Source: Peltaster fructicola
Taxonomy: Eukaryota > Ascomycota > Dothideomycetes
NCBI GenBank assembly: GCA_001592805.2
Contig: CP051143.1
Location: 992,001-1,056,000, forward strand
DNA length: 64,000 nucleotides
Direction of reading: 5' to 3'
In this document: positions 16,817 to 28,300 of the stretch, piece after piece
How positions within the stretch are numbered: the first letter of the stretch is position 1
Layout: each line of letters opens with the position of its first letter
Notes under the pieces: model-generated
What the model saw: the letters and a program-made list of their open reading frames with translations, nothing else
Told to the model about the DNA's origin: nothing
Databases searched by the model: none
Program-made: the position numbers and the translations under genes

Positions 16817-19416
16817 TTACCATATTCTCTTGGCAGCCATCATATACCTGTCAATCTTGTCGAGATTGAGCTCGCCCTTCTCTGCCTTGGCTCTACTCTT
16901 CGCTTCTTTGGCTTGTAGCTCTTTCAGGCCGTCTTTGTCGTCATCGTATATCCAACGACGTCGATCCTCACCAACCTCGACTGTGCCCCATCCTCCCAAT
17001 CGCTTGCCCTTGGCGTCTATTGGCTGCAGCTCCCTCCGCTTGATGCTGCTGTACCTGCTGCGGGAGTAAGACAATAGCGCCATGCCAAGGACCAGCTTGA
17101 AGGCTAGCAATATGAGGTACAAGGCAAGGAAAACCATTGCCATAGTTGTTAGTGCGATGATATCGTCCAGCGACCACCACGTGAATATGCTCTGGGACTC
17201 GAGCGCTCCTGTTCCAAAGGATGACCGACCGAGAGCTTTCCGGAACATCAAGTCAATGTGTTGTAGTGCTTTCACAGTCGCAGGCGTAGTGATTGCTGGA
17301 TCTGTCTCTAGACTGACTGCGACAACGGTACTAGCGATTGGTGCAGGTACATGTGTGGCCAGAAACATGTGATACGTCTGCACACTCGCCCGAATGAACA
17401 AGCAGCTAAGAGGAATAACCGGCAGCCCAAGGCGCTTCGTCAGGTTCTGATCAGCGAAAGCGTGCGTATAGTAGTCCTTGGTCAGCACGTCGAGGAAACG
17501 GCCATAGATGTTCGGCTTGACATTGTTGAACTTCGTGATGTATGCGTGCTTGAGCCAGTCCACAAGCATCTCGCTCCCTAGGACAATCAGAAATGGACCG
17601 ATGACTTCGCCAGTCCATGCTGGCATCAGGGTGAAGGCATTCGGAATCACACCTCCGCCTGAGCTGGGTTGAAGTGTTGCATTTGCCGCCGCAGCAGAGG
17701 TGGCTGATGCTGCAGCATGGAATGAAGCAGTGCTGAGATTCATGTTGAAGCCGCCAACCTCAACTATGTTGCGCAAGGCTATGATGAGAAGCATGACCCA
17801 TAGCTGAAAGCGTTCGACGACATCTGCACAAGTCATCTGGAAGAGGTTCTCCTTTTCAAACTTCTTGAACACTGTACCTTTGATCTCGACGAACTGATTG
17901 CTCATCAGAAGTGTGAGTAATGCGTTCGAGTAGGAGTTGACTGCCACGTTGAGCGTGACCAGCTGGTAGAAGAGAGCAGTCGCATGGACGATGTTGTAAA
18001 TGAGAGCCAAGGCAAACATCCACAACGGACGGAACACCTTGCTTCGTCCATCTGGGCCTCGTTCGAGAATCTCTCTTGAGAATAAGCACTCAAGTACATC
18101 TTGACCAAGTGCCGAGAAGAGACGGTCGAACACCTCTAAGACGTTGTATATGACGTACAACTTGATAGCTGCTTGGCCTCTGATAGAGTGGTACATTCTG
18201 CTCGCATCGAGGCTCATCAAAGCAATACAACTCAAAGCGATGAGCAGTCCTTGTAGTAGATCGGCTTTGTGGTTCGGTAGAAGAGACGACGGCGTTGATC
18301 GAGTGCGTCGATGTCGGAAGCCAGATCTCTTCCTAGGAGGATCTTGCAATGTCGTAGTCGAGCTGCGAGCATGCGGGCTGAGCGCACTGTTCGCTCTACT
18401 TGCTACCGGAGGTCTGACCGCTTCGCTAGGATTGCTCAAGGACGGACGACGAGATGCAGAGTTGCTCTGTCGACGTCGTTGCCAGAGACGGCCAACTCCT
18501 CCGTACACGAACCCCGAAATATCCATGACTTCCTTAGTGAAGTTCTGCATGAGCCACTGCGTGAGTATGACTACAGCGTTCGCAAAGCGCAGTGGTAGGA
18601 TGGTGAAGGTATACAGCCATGAGTCCAAGCAGGCAAGTGTACCAAATATGAGGACTTGTTCCAGTTGTGGTGGTAAACGTAGAAAGTTCAGCAGTCGCTC
18701 GAACTTGACCTGAGATGACTCGTATGGGAAGTCGGCGGTAGGGTCATGGCGTATGTACAATGGTGACGGTCTAGAAGTTGAGATCTCGAGCTGCAGATAT
18801 GTTGGTAAAGACATAGGAGGTATCGGTAGTTCTGGGGACGTCAATGATGCGTCCACCGTGCCGTTGCTCCTCTCCCGTTCGTGGTCGTCGAAGAGCAAAT
18901 GTGGTAACTGTGGACGACTCTTGTGTGCAGTCGACTGCTTTCGTTGAAGCAATGGTGTCGATGTTGACCTTGGCGCTCTGGTTCGAGCTCCGGTCGTAGC
19001 ACCGTGAGAGACATCAACCCCGAGACATTGGCCGGTACTGAACTGTGCGCATTTGAGTTCGAGCGCTTGCTGGTCGATGGCTCGCCAATGGTCGTTTCTG
19101 GGAGAGTCTCATCGACCGGTGTCATTACCCTGAGTAACACGGAGTCCGACGACGTCGTGAGATCGTGTATTTGCTTGGGCGAGACTTTCAAGCCTCCGTC
19201 GTGTCCAGTCAGCAACCCAACAGTATGAGGCTTGCTTTCCTGGTCTGCGTCTCCAGATAGCGATCCTCTGACGGCTGGATCGGCTTCATGGTCAGTAGAG
19301 TGCAGCACAGGTGCTAGGACATCCTGTTCGATGCGTTGTTGCTCATTCTTATGCAGCTCTATCATGCCAGGAACAGCGTTCTCCTTGTCTTCATCGTGTT
19401 CGCTGCCATCCTTCAT
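16817..19416 (-). CDS. Emp65/TAPT1 family ER membrane protein
   Basis: The protein belongs to the eukaryotic membrane protein family that includes yeast Emp65 and human TAPT1, ER multi-pass proteins linked to protein folding and quality control. The signature region reads DLLQGLLIALSCIALM, YNVLEVFDRLFSALGQDV and SYSNALLTLLMSNQFVEIKG, followed by FKKFEKENLFQMTCADVVER. Several hydrophobic helices occur after about residue 230. The C-terminus is charged (KAEKGELNLDKIDRYMMAAK). An N-terminal disordered exon starts at ATG 19416 (MKDGSEHDEDKENAVP). It must join the main frame by an intron; 18938-19002 (GTGCTA...GAAAG, phase 0) fits and gives 844 residues. A donor at GTACCG further upstream also fits, so this junction is uncertain. 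Confidence 0.82.
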
Positions 19417-19719
19417 GATGATGTCTAAGCATTATGATGAGGCACGAACCGAGTCAGGCCGAGTGTATGGCAAGGAGTATGACCTACTGCGATGCCGGAA
19501 TACTGTGCATGTTGAAGCTTGTAGTAATGGTAGGCGTCTTCAGTAATGTTGTGCTCCACTCTGCTTTTGACCAGTGTCGCGGCCCTGAAATTGTGGAGCT
19601 GCGCCGTAGGCTGCTCATCTTACGTAGACAATCGTAGATCATGCGTACATTTACCTTTCACCTTAGCGAAGCGTCAATTGCGCGGACAGCAGCAACACGC
19701 ACTCCTCGTAGACAACAAC
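19417..19719. promoter_or_regulatory. Divergent promoter between the Emp65-like and RING genes
   Basis: About 300 bases separate the two divergent start codons. No other gene or clear motif is visible. Confidence 0.4.
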
Positions 19720-20365
19720 ATGTCTGGGTACGAAGGTACGTCGGCGAGTCGTCATGCTGCTTGCGCTGACCGCAGCAATAGTCGAGCACAACATCGACAC
19801 CAAGAAGACTGCAGAACAAACACATCGTCGACCAGATCTGTCGACCTTCTTCAGTGCTCTCGAATATGTCGACACAACAGGCAGTCGACAGCCACAGAAT
19901 GCTCACTCCGTACCCTTACCTAGCGAGATTGGCGCACCGTTCACTTTGCTTGCCAATGCCTTCAACACAATGCGAAGAGAGCACGGAAGTCCTGATGATA
20001 GTTCGCACAACGAGCTAATGGACAGACTTATTGAGACGCTGATGACGACTGCTGAGCATCCTCCAACCACGCTACAAGGTGTTTCAGACGAGTTCATCGC
20101 AAGCCTTGACCGAGTGGACAAGACAGAGCTTAGCGATACCATGAGCTGTCCGATCTGCGCCAATCCCTTCCTCGACGACAAATACCCCCTCGTCGTGCGA
20201 TTACCTTGTCACAAGGACCATATGTTCGATCTAGAATGCATCGAGCCGTGGTTGAAGCTCAACCCAACTTGCCCACTTGACAGGAAGGAGATTAACGAGA
20301 GGAAAGTCGAGATACCCAAGCACGTGGACGACGACGAGGAAGAATATGATGATATGTATGCCTGA
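19720..20365 (+). CDS. RING-H2 finger protein, probable E3 ubiquitin ligase
   Basis: This 199-residue protein has one C-terminal RING-H2 domain: MSCPICANPFLDD, then LPCHKDHMFDLECIEPWLK and NPTCPLDR, supplying the eight Cys/His zinc ligands. Such domains recruit ubiquitin-conjugating enzymes. Upstream is a helical region (LLANAFNTMRREHG, MDRLIETLMTTAEH), and the protein ends in an acidic tail DDDEEEYDDMYA. Exon 1 is only 16 nt (19720-19735, MSGYE plus one base). It joins 19782 over a 46-nt intron with GTACGT, branch GCGCTGACC and acceptor CAATAG. The larger frame continues upstream of 19782 without the tiny exon, but that sequence lacks a proper start. There is no membrane segment. The substrate is unknown. 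Confidence 0.85.
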
Positions 20366-20838
20366 TGGGTGGATTGAGATATGGATACACATAACTTGGC
20401 ATCTGTCCCAAGGCATATCGTCTTGTCCGGGCTGCGCATGAGAGCAATGGTCGGAGCAATCCGATATTCTGAAGACCAATGCATTGGCAGATTTCGGAGC
20501 GCCGTCTCGGTCTGGTTGCCTTGCTCCGAACAGGGAGCTGCATCCGTGCCAGTGGAGATCATGGCAATGATCGAGGCAGATGAATGCGCGTCTACAGAGT
20601 CGTGTCCAGAACACTGGCACACGTGAGCAATAACTCCCAACTCCATATATGCGTAGTTGAAGCATGCTTGAAGATTCGCTATATCGAATTGAGGGATGTT
20701 ACTTCATCAGATATAGAGATGCTTGGTATATACTTAAGTCCACCTTTAACGCCACACCATCTCTTCATGTATTGCACATTATGCCCAGTATATGCTCAAT
20801 CGTTTTGCTAGTCTTGTCCAGCAAGACTCGATGCCACC
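20366..20838. other. Intergenic region between converging genes
   Basis: These 473 bases hold the 3' ends of the RING gene and of the velvet gene, which run toward each other. No gene is recognised. Confidence 0.5.
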
Positions 20839-22614
20839 TCAAGGCATCTGCCTTGAAACTGTGCTCCCGCCAGCTCTTCTATACACCCTCAAGTATGATG
20901 GACCTGCGAGATCAACTGTATCATCTCCATCGGCATCAGGAGCGAGGAACATGCTGCTGGCTGGAACTTCTGGTCGCGCGCCTTGCTTGTTCGCACCATC
21001 CTGCCACGCCGGCTGGAAGGAGTTGCCGAAAGAGCGTTTGTGTGAGTCGACTGGCGTGGGAAACGATCCATTGTAAGTGTTGCTCGTCGTTGCGCTGACT
21101 GGTGACGCAGCTTCGAGCTTGTGAGGGAAGGAGGTTGAGAGAGGAGGTAATGTCGTGCCGAATGACGACTTGGCGGTGAGTGTTGGTGGAGCAGGAGTTG
21201 TGACTCGAGTCGGTGGTTGAATAGGCTCAGGTGGCGCATGCGTGCGAACAAGCGAGCTGTGATGTGTACCTGCTTGGCTCTGTACCAGCTGAGGTTGGCG
21301 AGGGAAGGCGGGCAATGATGTTTGCGAATGTGCGGACTGTGGTGTGTACATCTGCTGACTTTGCGGAGCAAGTGATTGAACAGAGCCACGCCTTGAGTCT
21401 GCCGAGTAGTCGCCGGAGTTGCGCTGCTGGTAAGAGTTGTCGAAGTTGGTAGTGATGGATGGATACTGCAGCTGTGACATGGACTGTGGTGTACCATAAC
21501 CAAAGTAAGTCTGCTGCTGCTGTTGCGGCGTTGGCATCATGGAGGATGTTTGGAATCCGGAATCGTTCATTTGTGGAGGATGCAAACTTGAAGCTGGAGC
21601 ATATGCTTGTGAGGGAGCCGAACCATAGGCATGCGGGAAGGCAAAATCGTTGGATTGAGAGACTTGGTACTGCTGGCCCATCTCATTGAGAGAAGTACGT
21701 CGAGTCGGCTGCTGCAAGTGGTGACCCTGTCCATTCGATGATCTTGGTCTCTGTCCAGGCTCGAGGGTTTGTCGCTGCATCTGGGCGTGACCGTACGGAT
21801 CTGGTGTCTGCGAAAGTCTCGTCTGGGCGTGATCATCGTCATACTCGTCCCAGTCCTTGCCGGAACTAGGTTTGTTGTTGCCTCTTCTCATTCTAATGTC
21901 CCGTCTGATTCGGATGCGGCTTCCTTGCTCTGCAAAAGTGCGACTGAGCGAGGTGCTCTCACTTAGACCAGGGAAGCGCTTGGCGCTGAACACATCGAAG
22001 ACAGAGGAGCGCACGTCCAGACGACAGCTAACAGCAGGCTGGGATGGAAGCGTGGATGGTTCATTGCGGTCCTCATCCTCGGTACGGCGGGTGTCCTCGA
22101 AAAGACTGAAGTTCAGTCGATACTTTCCTTCATGGCGGACAGACAAGTCCGGAAGTATGAAGTATATGGCAGGAGTGGGACGGTCGAATGGTTGCATGCC
22201 AGCTACGTTGGTTCCAGTAAGCACATCGACGGCCTTGGGATCCTGTACATTTCGGGCTGCTGCCATGTTACGGCCTCGCTCCAGAGTGGCATAGAGGAAG
22301 TAATTGGCATGCATGGTGAAGGTGACATCATGAAGATCGCCATTAGGTAGAACCTCGAAGACCTGGAGTTGTAGTATTGGTGGTGGGTCGACTGGTCTTC
22401 TATCGGCAGAGGCTAGATGAATTGTCAGCAATGCACATGAAATCAGGATTATATGCTTACCTTTGGCGCCAGCACCACAGGCTCTTGCTCGCTCCGGCTG
22501 CTGGATGATGCGGAGCTCATAACGAAGTCTTTTGCCACCCTTCGTTATGCGCTCGGTCATGTTGTTATTCTCGTTGGAGACCTGAATAAGTCCTGGTCCA
22601 GCTTGATGGGCCAT
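20839..22614 (-). CDS. veA: Velvet regulator VeA
   Basis: VeA is a light-responsive velvet factor that pairs with VelB and LaeA to couple development with secondary metabolism. I start it at ATG 22614 (MAHQAGPGLIQVS), which with a 48-nt intron (22413-22460) gives 575 residues. The velvet domain begins GGKRLRYELRIIQQPERARAC. After the intron it runs SADRRPVDPPPILQLQVFE, FLYATLERGR, IYFILPDLSVRHEGKYRLNF and RLDVRSSVFDVFSAKRFPGL, ending in EQGSRIRIRRDIRMRR. Residues from about 220 on are Gln, Ser and Pro rich and disordered, including a poly-Gln run, and the extreme C-terminus has YLRVYRRAGG. The intron has no stop and is a multiple of three, so the open frame reads straight through it. The N-terminal basic stretch fits the known VeA nuclear import signal. 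Confidence 0.92.
   Translation of the reverse strand: MAHQAGPGLIQVSNENNNMTERITKGGKRLRYELRIIQQPERARACGAGAKGKHIILISCALLTIHLASADRRPVDPPPILQLQVFEVLPNGDLHDVTFTMHANYFLYATLERGRNMAAARNVQDPKAVDVLTGTNVAGMQPFDRPTPAIYFILPDLSVRHEGKYRLNFSLFEDTRRTEDEDRNEPSTLPSQPAVSCRLDVRSSVFDVFSAKRFPGLSESTSLSRTFAEQGSRIRIRRDIRMRRGNNKPSSGKDWDEYDDDHAQTRLSQTPDPYGHAQMQRQTLEPGQRPRSSNGQGHHLQQPTRRTSLNEMGQQYQVSQSNDFAFPHAYGSAPSQAYAPASSLHPPQMNDSGFQTSSMMPTPQQQQQTYFGYGTPQSMSQLQYPSITTNFDNSYQQRNSGDYSADSRRGSVQSLAPQSQQMYTPQSAHSQTSLPAFPRQPQLVQSQAGTHHSSLVRTHAPPEPIQPPTRVTTPAPPTLTAKSSFGTTLPPLSTSFPHKLEAASPVSATTSNTYNGSFPTPVDSHKRSFGNSFQPAWQDGANKQGARPEVPASSMFLAPDADGDDTVDLAGPSYLRVYRRAGGSTVSRQMP
22413..22460 (-). other. Stop-free 48-nt intron inside the veA velvet domain
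   Basis: On the minus strand it starts GTAAGC and ends TTCATCTAG, with branch-like GCTGACAAT. It is 16 codons long without a stop. Removal yields the conserved GAGAK-ASADRRPVDPPP join; retention inserts a hydrophobic stretch. Confidence 0.75.
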
Positions 22615-25384
22615 GGCTGCTTCCCTGTGGACGGTTATGGTCGAAGAAATACGATGCTTGACCAGGGCGTCGGGATGAGAGGGGACCGAGCTGAATAAGA
22701 AGCTGCGAGAAGTTGCACTACGCGAATGTGCCTTGGAAGAGACCAATTTTAGTTCCGGACGGTCTCAGCGAGGATCAAGGTCCTGGGAGAGGATGTGCGC
22801 AGCAAAAAAGGACGTTGATAGATCGCGTGCTATTTTATCGGTATGGGGTCCTGTCCGCAGGGATGTAGCGTGAAAAGTGGTAGAGAGGTTCCGCCAGAGT
22901 GGTTGAATTGGATTCTTTGTAAGATGCAAGGTCAGGCGTCACTCCATGAAGCTCTAGATGATATGATAGGAATGTGAGCAGCGCGAGTAGCGGTCGCTCC
23001 TCGTCCGGTGTAAGTTTGTGCAGCAAGAAGAGCGATCGTCGGCCTCTCAGGGGTTTGCAGTTGGCGTGCTGTGCTGGTCACTGATTAGCACGAGAGTCCC
23101 TTGGACACAGCACATGCGTAGAACCGCAGCGCTGGGAGCTGGAGAGCCAGGCGGTCCGTAAACTCGTGAACTCGAGATAGATAGGTGAGAAAGTGTAGGT
23201 TGTGGTGTGTGGGAGAGGAGAGACGATGCAGTGGAAACATACTACTAAGGGCTCCTTCCGTTCGAACTGCACAGACCTTTCCGTTCTTTCCCTAGCATAA
23301 TTTAGTCAACAAATCCGTGCTTCAGAGCACCGTTTGACCCTCCGGGTTGCCAACTCCTGACAACGAAAACCCGACGACTCTTCATGCAAGCGAGCAGCAC
23401 GGGATGAACTAAGAGAGCTGCGCCAGTGCAAGAGCAGGGCCGATCCCACGGCAGACTAGCTTTGGCTTTTATGAAGTGCCGGCGCGGCCTTGCAGCAGCA
23501 GCAGCTCGTAGCAAAAGCGTGGACGATCATCAGAGGTAGGTTGGCGGGCCAAGGTTTCGCTAGCGTAACTGTCGTTCGATGGGCAGGGCGGGTGGAAGTT
23601 GACGCGATCTCCTCACACCGAACACAATCCTTGTCTGACAAGGTCGCTCGCGCGTTGTCTCAGTATCTGACCACTACGCAAGCAGCGTCGATCAATCAAG
23701 TCCGCGAGAGCAATCAACGAAGCTTTCAGGGAGGCATCCTTCGGTCATGGATCAGCAGACCTGATTGCGATACCGTTACAACCTAGCAAGAGGCTGCAGC
23801 CATTCGGGATATCTCATGCTGCACCACTAAAACGAATTCGTCCCACTGTACATTGGCGAGCCTGACCAGGTCCTGGGCTCAAGGCGATCGCTTCGCCCAG
23901 GATATCGGCGACAACAGCTCCTTTGCTTTGGCTTTGGCTTCTCAGTGGGCGACTAGCCAATTCCGGGATCTGAGCTTCTGATCGACCAAGCTACTCGACG
24001 ATCAACGTAAGTGGAGATGCTAACATGGACCACGGTCCCATTTCTGTTCATTGAATGTCCTTGGGTCAGCGGCATCATTGGGAGGCGATAACAGACATCA
24101 GTACGCCCCCGGATCCTTCGACGACCAGGATGTCCCAGCTGCTGGAAGAAGCACCTGTTGCTCCCGTGTTCCAGACAACAGAAAATTCTCCGCGCTGCTG
24201 AGCAACTGCACGCGATCGTCGTTGAACCATCCGCAGGTTGCACACCCAGAGTACTTTCAAACCAATGGCTAGGCCTGTAGCACAACCACTTCATGCGAGA
24301 CAAGGTCACAAATATTCCGCTTCGACCCTCACACACACTCTCTCGCTCTTCAAAAGAGCGACCACCGAATCACAGGTCATCCGACAGCATTCTTTATGAG
24401 AGAAGAAACAAACGCTCGCCCGCGCTGCTGGGATTCATTTAAAGATAGAGGATTCTGGTACGATGATGGCACCATCACCACCCGAACAGACGGTAAGGAT
24501 TGCAAGTCGGACATTTCTCGCGATTTTCTAGGCTATTGGCCTCACCCCTGTCGTTAAAGGCTCCGAAAAGTGTGGCGATCTCGCGTTGCACAGCAGCAGT
24601 ACCATCTGCACTGGCAGGCCGACGCGATGTCTCAGCGCTGTTTGCTACTGCCGATCCTCGATCGTGAGCGAGAATCAGACTGAGTTGTACGTGCAGCGTG
24701 GAGCTGTATCGCGGTCTTGTCTACGGGGTGCCTTCACAGGTATCCCTGCTTTGTACTGCTGCAAAGAACTCGTACAGCGAGCTTACTACTTCTGGGCAGA
24801 CACATCTCGCTGCGGTAAGTCGTGAGTGCTACTATACAGAGACGAGTTCCCTTTCTCTGATGTCTTACTGTCACTGTCGATCAGAACGAAGATGGGACTT
24901 TACTGACTGCGCATTGGAACTTTGAATGTGCCTCGGAGGGAAGTGGCAGAGCTTACAGGACAGCTCCGGCATTACAGCATTCGGTCGAAACACATCGTCG
25001 TGTGTCTCTCAAGTCTGACGGTCAGAGCGACAGCTTTAAAGTACTACTGCTTTGTGGATGTCTCTTTTCGGGAAGATGTTACGAACCAGATCTCCTTGGG
25101 CGAGATCAGGTTGATCGAGAAGGCAACGTAAGGTATAACGTCAGACGGTATAGTGTTAAGGAACGGCATAGACGAACATTAGCATATACATGAGCTCGGT
25201 GCTCGAGTTCAAGCCTAGTACATAGATATGTATGCTCGAGTGTATACACCTCAAGCCTCGTATCCTGTCCGCCGATGATGTACATATGATAGTCCTCCTG
25301 CAGCACCCTTCTCCCTCCATTGATTGTGAGTGCAAGGTCATCTGCTCGCTCAGATGATGATTAAAAGCTCATGCAATTTCGTAC
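22615..25384. promoter_or_regulatory. Long gene-free region upstream of veA
   Basis: About 2.8 kb between veA and the MGA2-like gene has no convincing coding sequence. Open frames on both strands are short, mostly begin at non-ATG codons and resemble no known family. Such length is common upstream of velvet regulators and would hold a large promoter, a long leader, the MGA2 3' UTR or a non-coding RNA. Confidence 0.5.
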
Positions 25385-28300
25385 CTAATGTATACTCTCG
25401 ACCACCTGAGCTGCCTCGAGCACCGACAGGGTTCGTCCAGTCTTTGCACTGAACGCTTGGAACAGTAGAGTGATCATCGCAAAGAAGATCGGAACCTGCA
25501 ACAAGTCAGCAAAAGCCTCACAAGTGGTGATCAGTAGGCGTACGCAAAGCCATAATACCCACTGCGTGAGCATTCGGCTCTCTGGTTCGGACTTGGTAGT
25601 GCTTGTTGCGATGGTGGCTGATGGCACAATCTGCTGTTCCGGATCGCTCTTCTTGGTCGGTGGTAGCGAGAAGTCTATGCCATCGCTGGTAACGTGCATC
25701 GTCTCAGGGTACAGTTCACTGTACGCAGGAGGCAGCACAGCACCCAGTGGCGCAGTCGGCAGGTAAGGGAACGTCTCGTTCAAAGTATGCACGACTGTTG
25801 CTAGTCTTCGGAGGAGTGCATTATCTTGTCGTTCGTTGAGATCAGGGAATGGTGTTATGGCGAAGTGCAGCTGGACGATGCTCTTCTGCAAGGTCTGATG
25901 GAAGTGCTGAACTTGTAGCGTGATGGAATCTCGGACTGCAATCATGGCAGCGGGGAGTGGTGCATAGCTCTTGATCGTAACTGTGTCCTGCTTATCGCTA
26001 GTCACATCGTCCTCCATGATCGCTGAGTCAAATGCATTGTTGTTGACGCTCAGTCGACGAGGCGATCTTGTGGCGTCACTGCACCAGTCCTCTGATTCGT
26101 ACATGGAGGCACTGCTGATATCCCAGGACGTCCTGGAGGAAGCAAAAGAAGCACTGCTGTCGCGATTCTTGAGATAAGGCCGGTTGAGACGGGAACGTGG
26201 AGTGCTCCAAAGGATCTGTTGGAGAGAGCCTTGAGTGTCTGCAGGCGCAACATCCATCGCGGTATAGCCTGACAAGCTGCGTATGGACGGGTCTGCGCCT
26301 CGTGTGATAAGCAGTTTGAAGATTGGGATCTTGCTGTGTAGAGCGGCATGCATCAATGGTGTGAAACCATTCATATCTCTCCCATCGGGATTCGCGCCTC
26401 TGACGAGTAGAGCCCTCACCGGCTCCTGTAGACCGGCAGCACAGGCAAGAGATAGTGGTGTCTCGCCGGTAATGAACGTAGCATCCAGAGCTGAAGGGTC
26501 AGCGACTTCCGCTAAATCGAAAGCATCAACAACGTTATTGACCATTCGTTCCAACACGGCAGGTGGCGCCGACATGACATTGCCTTCAAAACCCGTGGGA
26601 AAGCCAGCAGACCGATTGATGGTCTGCTGCATCCATCTCGTGGCATTCTGTTGAGTGACTTGCCACCACGCACCAGAGTTGCCGGTCTGCTGTTGGCTGA
26701 CGAAACGCAGCGCCATCTCCATGACTTTCTCATTTGCGTTCTTGTAGGTGAAGACAGGCCTGTTCATCTGCGATGGGTTGTACTGCGGCACATGACCTAC
26801 AGGGAGAACCGTGACTTGCACACCACCAACGCGACCTGGCGGAGATGTGCAGAGAAGTGCTTGCTCTCCGTAAAATGTAATTGCCGTAGCTGGTTGATCA
26901 CCAAAATAGACCTGCATGCCTTGGGCAAAGTCTCGTCCATATATCGAGACTTCGGTACCACCTGCTACCGGTCCTTCGGTCGGTGTGATTTTGTGGATCA
27001 TAGGCAGCGCAGACGTATCAGGCTCAACTTGAGGCTGCATACCTTGCGCAAACATCTGACCGCGATTTGCAGCGCCCGGTTGCATCTGCTGTCGCGGATA
27101 TGGTCTGTTGGCCTGCATGACAGGCGACGGAGCCCGACTATTCACACGCGAGCTTGGTAAAGACTGATAGTAATCTGGCACTTGCTGCGTGTTGCTCCTC
27201 GACTGCGACAGTTGTTGATTCGCATACTGTAGATTGTCGCTCGGGGTGGACGGGCCACTACCGATGTACTGTGCGTTGACCGCGCTACCCATATTCATAA
27301 AGGACTGCTCCTGTCCTGGGAAGGCACTTCCAGGTGTTGTTGGCGAGAACTGCGACATTATAGATACTGCGGATGGTGCGGCACTGGTCGTAGGAGGAAC
27401 CGTCGTGTCGACTCTCGGTGTCATTGTGAGTCCACTCGGCACCTTCCTGTGGAAAGAGGATGACTTGCGTTTCTTGTTGGGCCCTGAGTTGCCTGCGCTT
27501 GTGGGAGAGCCAGGTCGAGACAAGCTGTTTGTTGGTGTCATGGACGCAGAAGTAGTCTGTGAGAAGGTTCCGCTCTGCATCTGGTGTACATGACCTTGGT
27601 TGTATTGGTTGCCATATGCCAGGCCCTGAAGATTGCCCGTAGAGCGAGAAGATGTGAAGCCCGGCTGAACGTGCTGGGACATATCAACCATTGAGTAAGA
27701 CGTTGGCAGACCATGAGATGAGTAGTTGGAGCCTGCGCCGAACATCATCTGGTCCGACATCTGACCAGGAAAAGTTGGTGGATGCGTCTTGTGATCGTCT
27801 GTGATCAAGATTGAATCGGAAACGTCTTGAGCGACGACATTACCCTCGGCATCCTTCATTGTGAAGATCACCTGAAAGCCTTCCTTTTCGTTCTGATGCC
27901 TGCAATAGCAAGCAATACGCATGGCAGCAGAGACTTGGATGGCGCCATCTGGAGCGACGTACTCATCGGTGTGCGCCGATTCCTTCTGAGGCGCAGCTTC
28001 CCAAGCCTTGAAGGGTAGCAGTTCATTCGAGTTGAAGACAACCACCCTCTCGGTCTCGTATCTCTCCCAATGCTGCTGCTCTTCCTCTTTCTTGAGCTTC
28101 TTACGAGCGGCGCGCTTGCGCTCTCGTTGTATACAGTTATTGCAGATCCTGACCTCACCACCATTACAGGGCTTGTCCTCGTCGGCCACCAGCTTTGGAT
28201 CGTTCTTGTCCTCATCTCCAGTCTCCCGCTGTGCCTCTGCACGCTGCTGGATCTCGAGGTTATTCTGAGCTGCTGCACGACGCAAAGCCTTGGCTTTGAG

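Noticed and set aside
25219-25232. Palindrome TACATA-GA-TATGTA flanked by two GCTCGAG copies
   Set aside because: Short, AT-rich and isolated in an intergenic region; expected by chance at this length.
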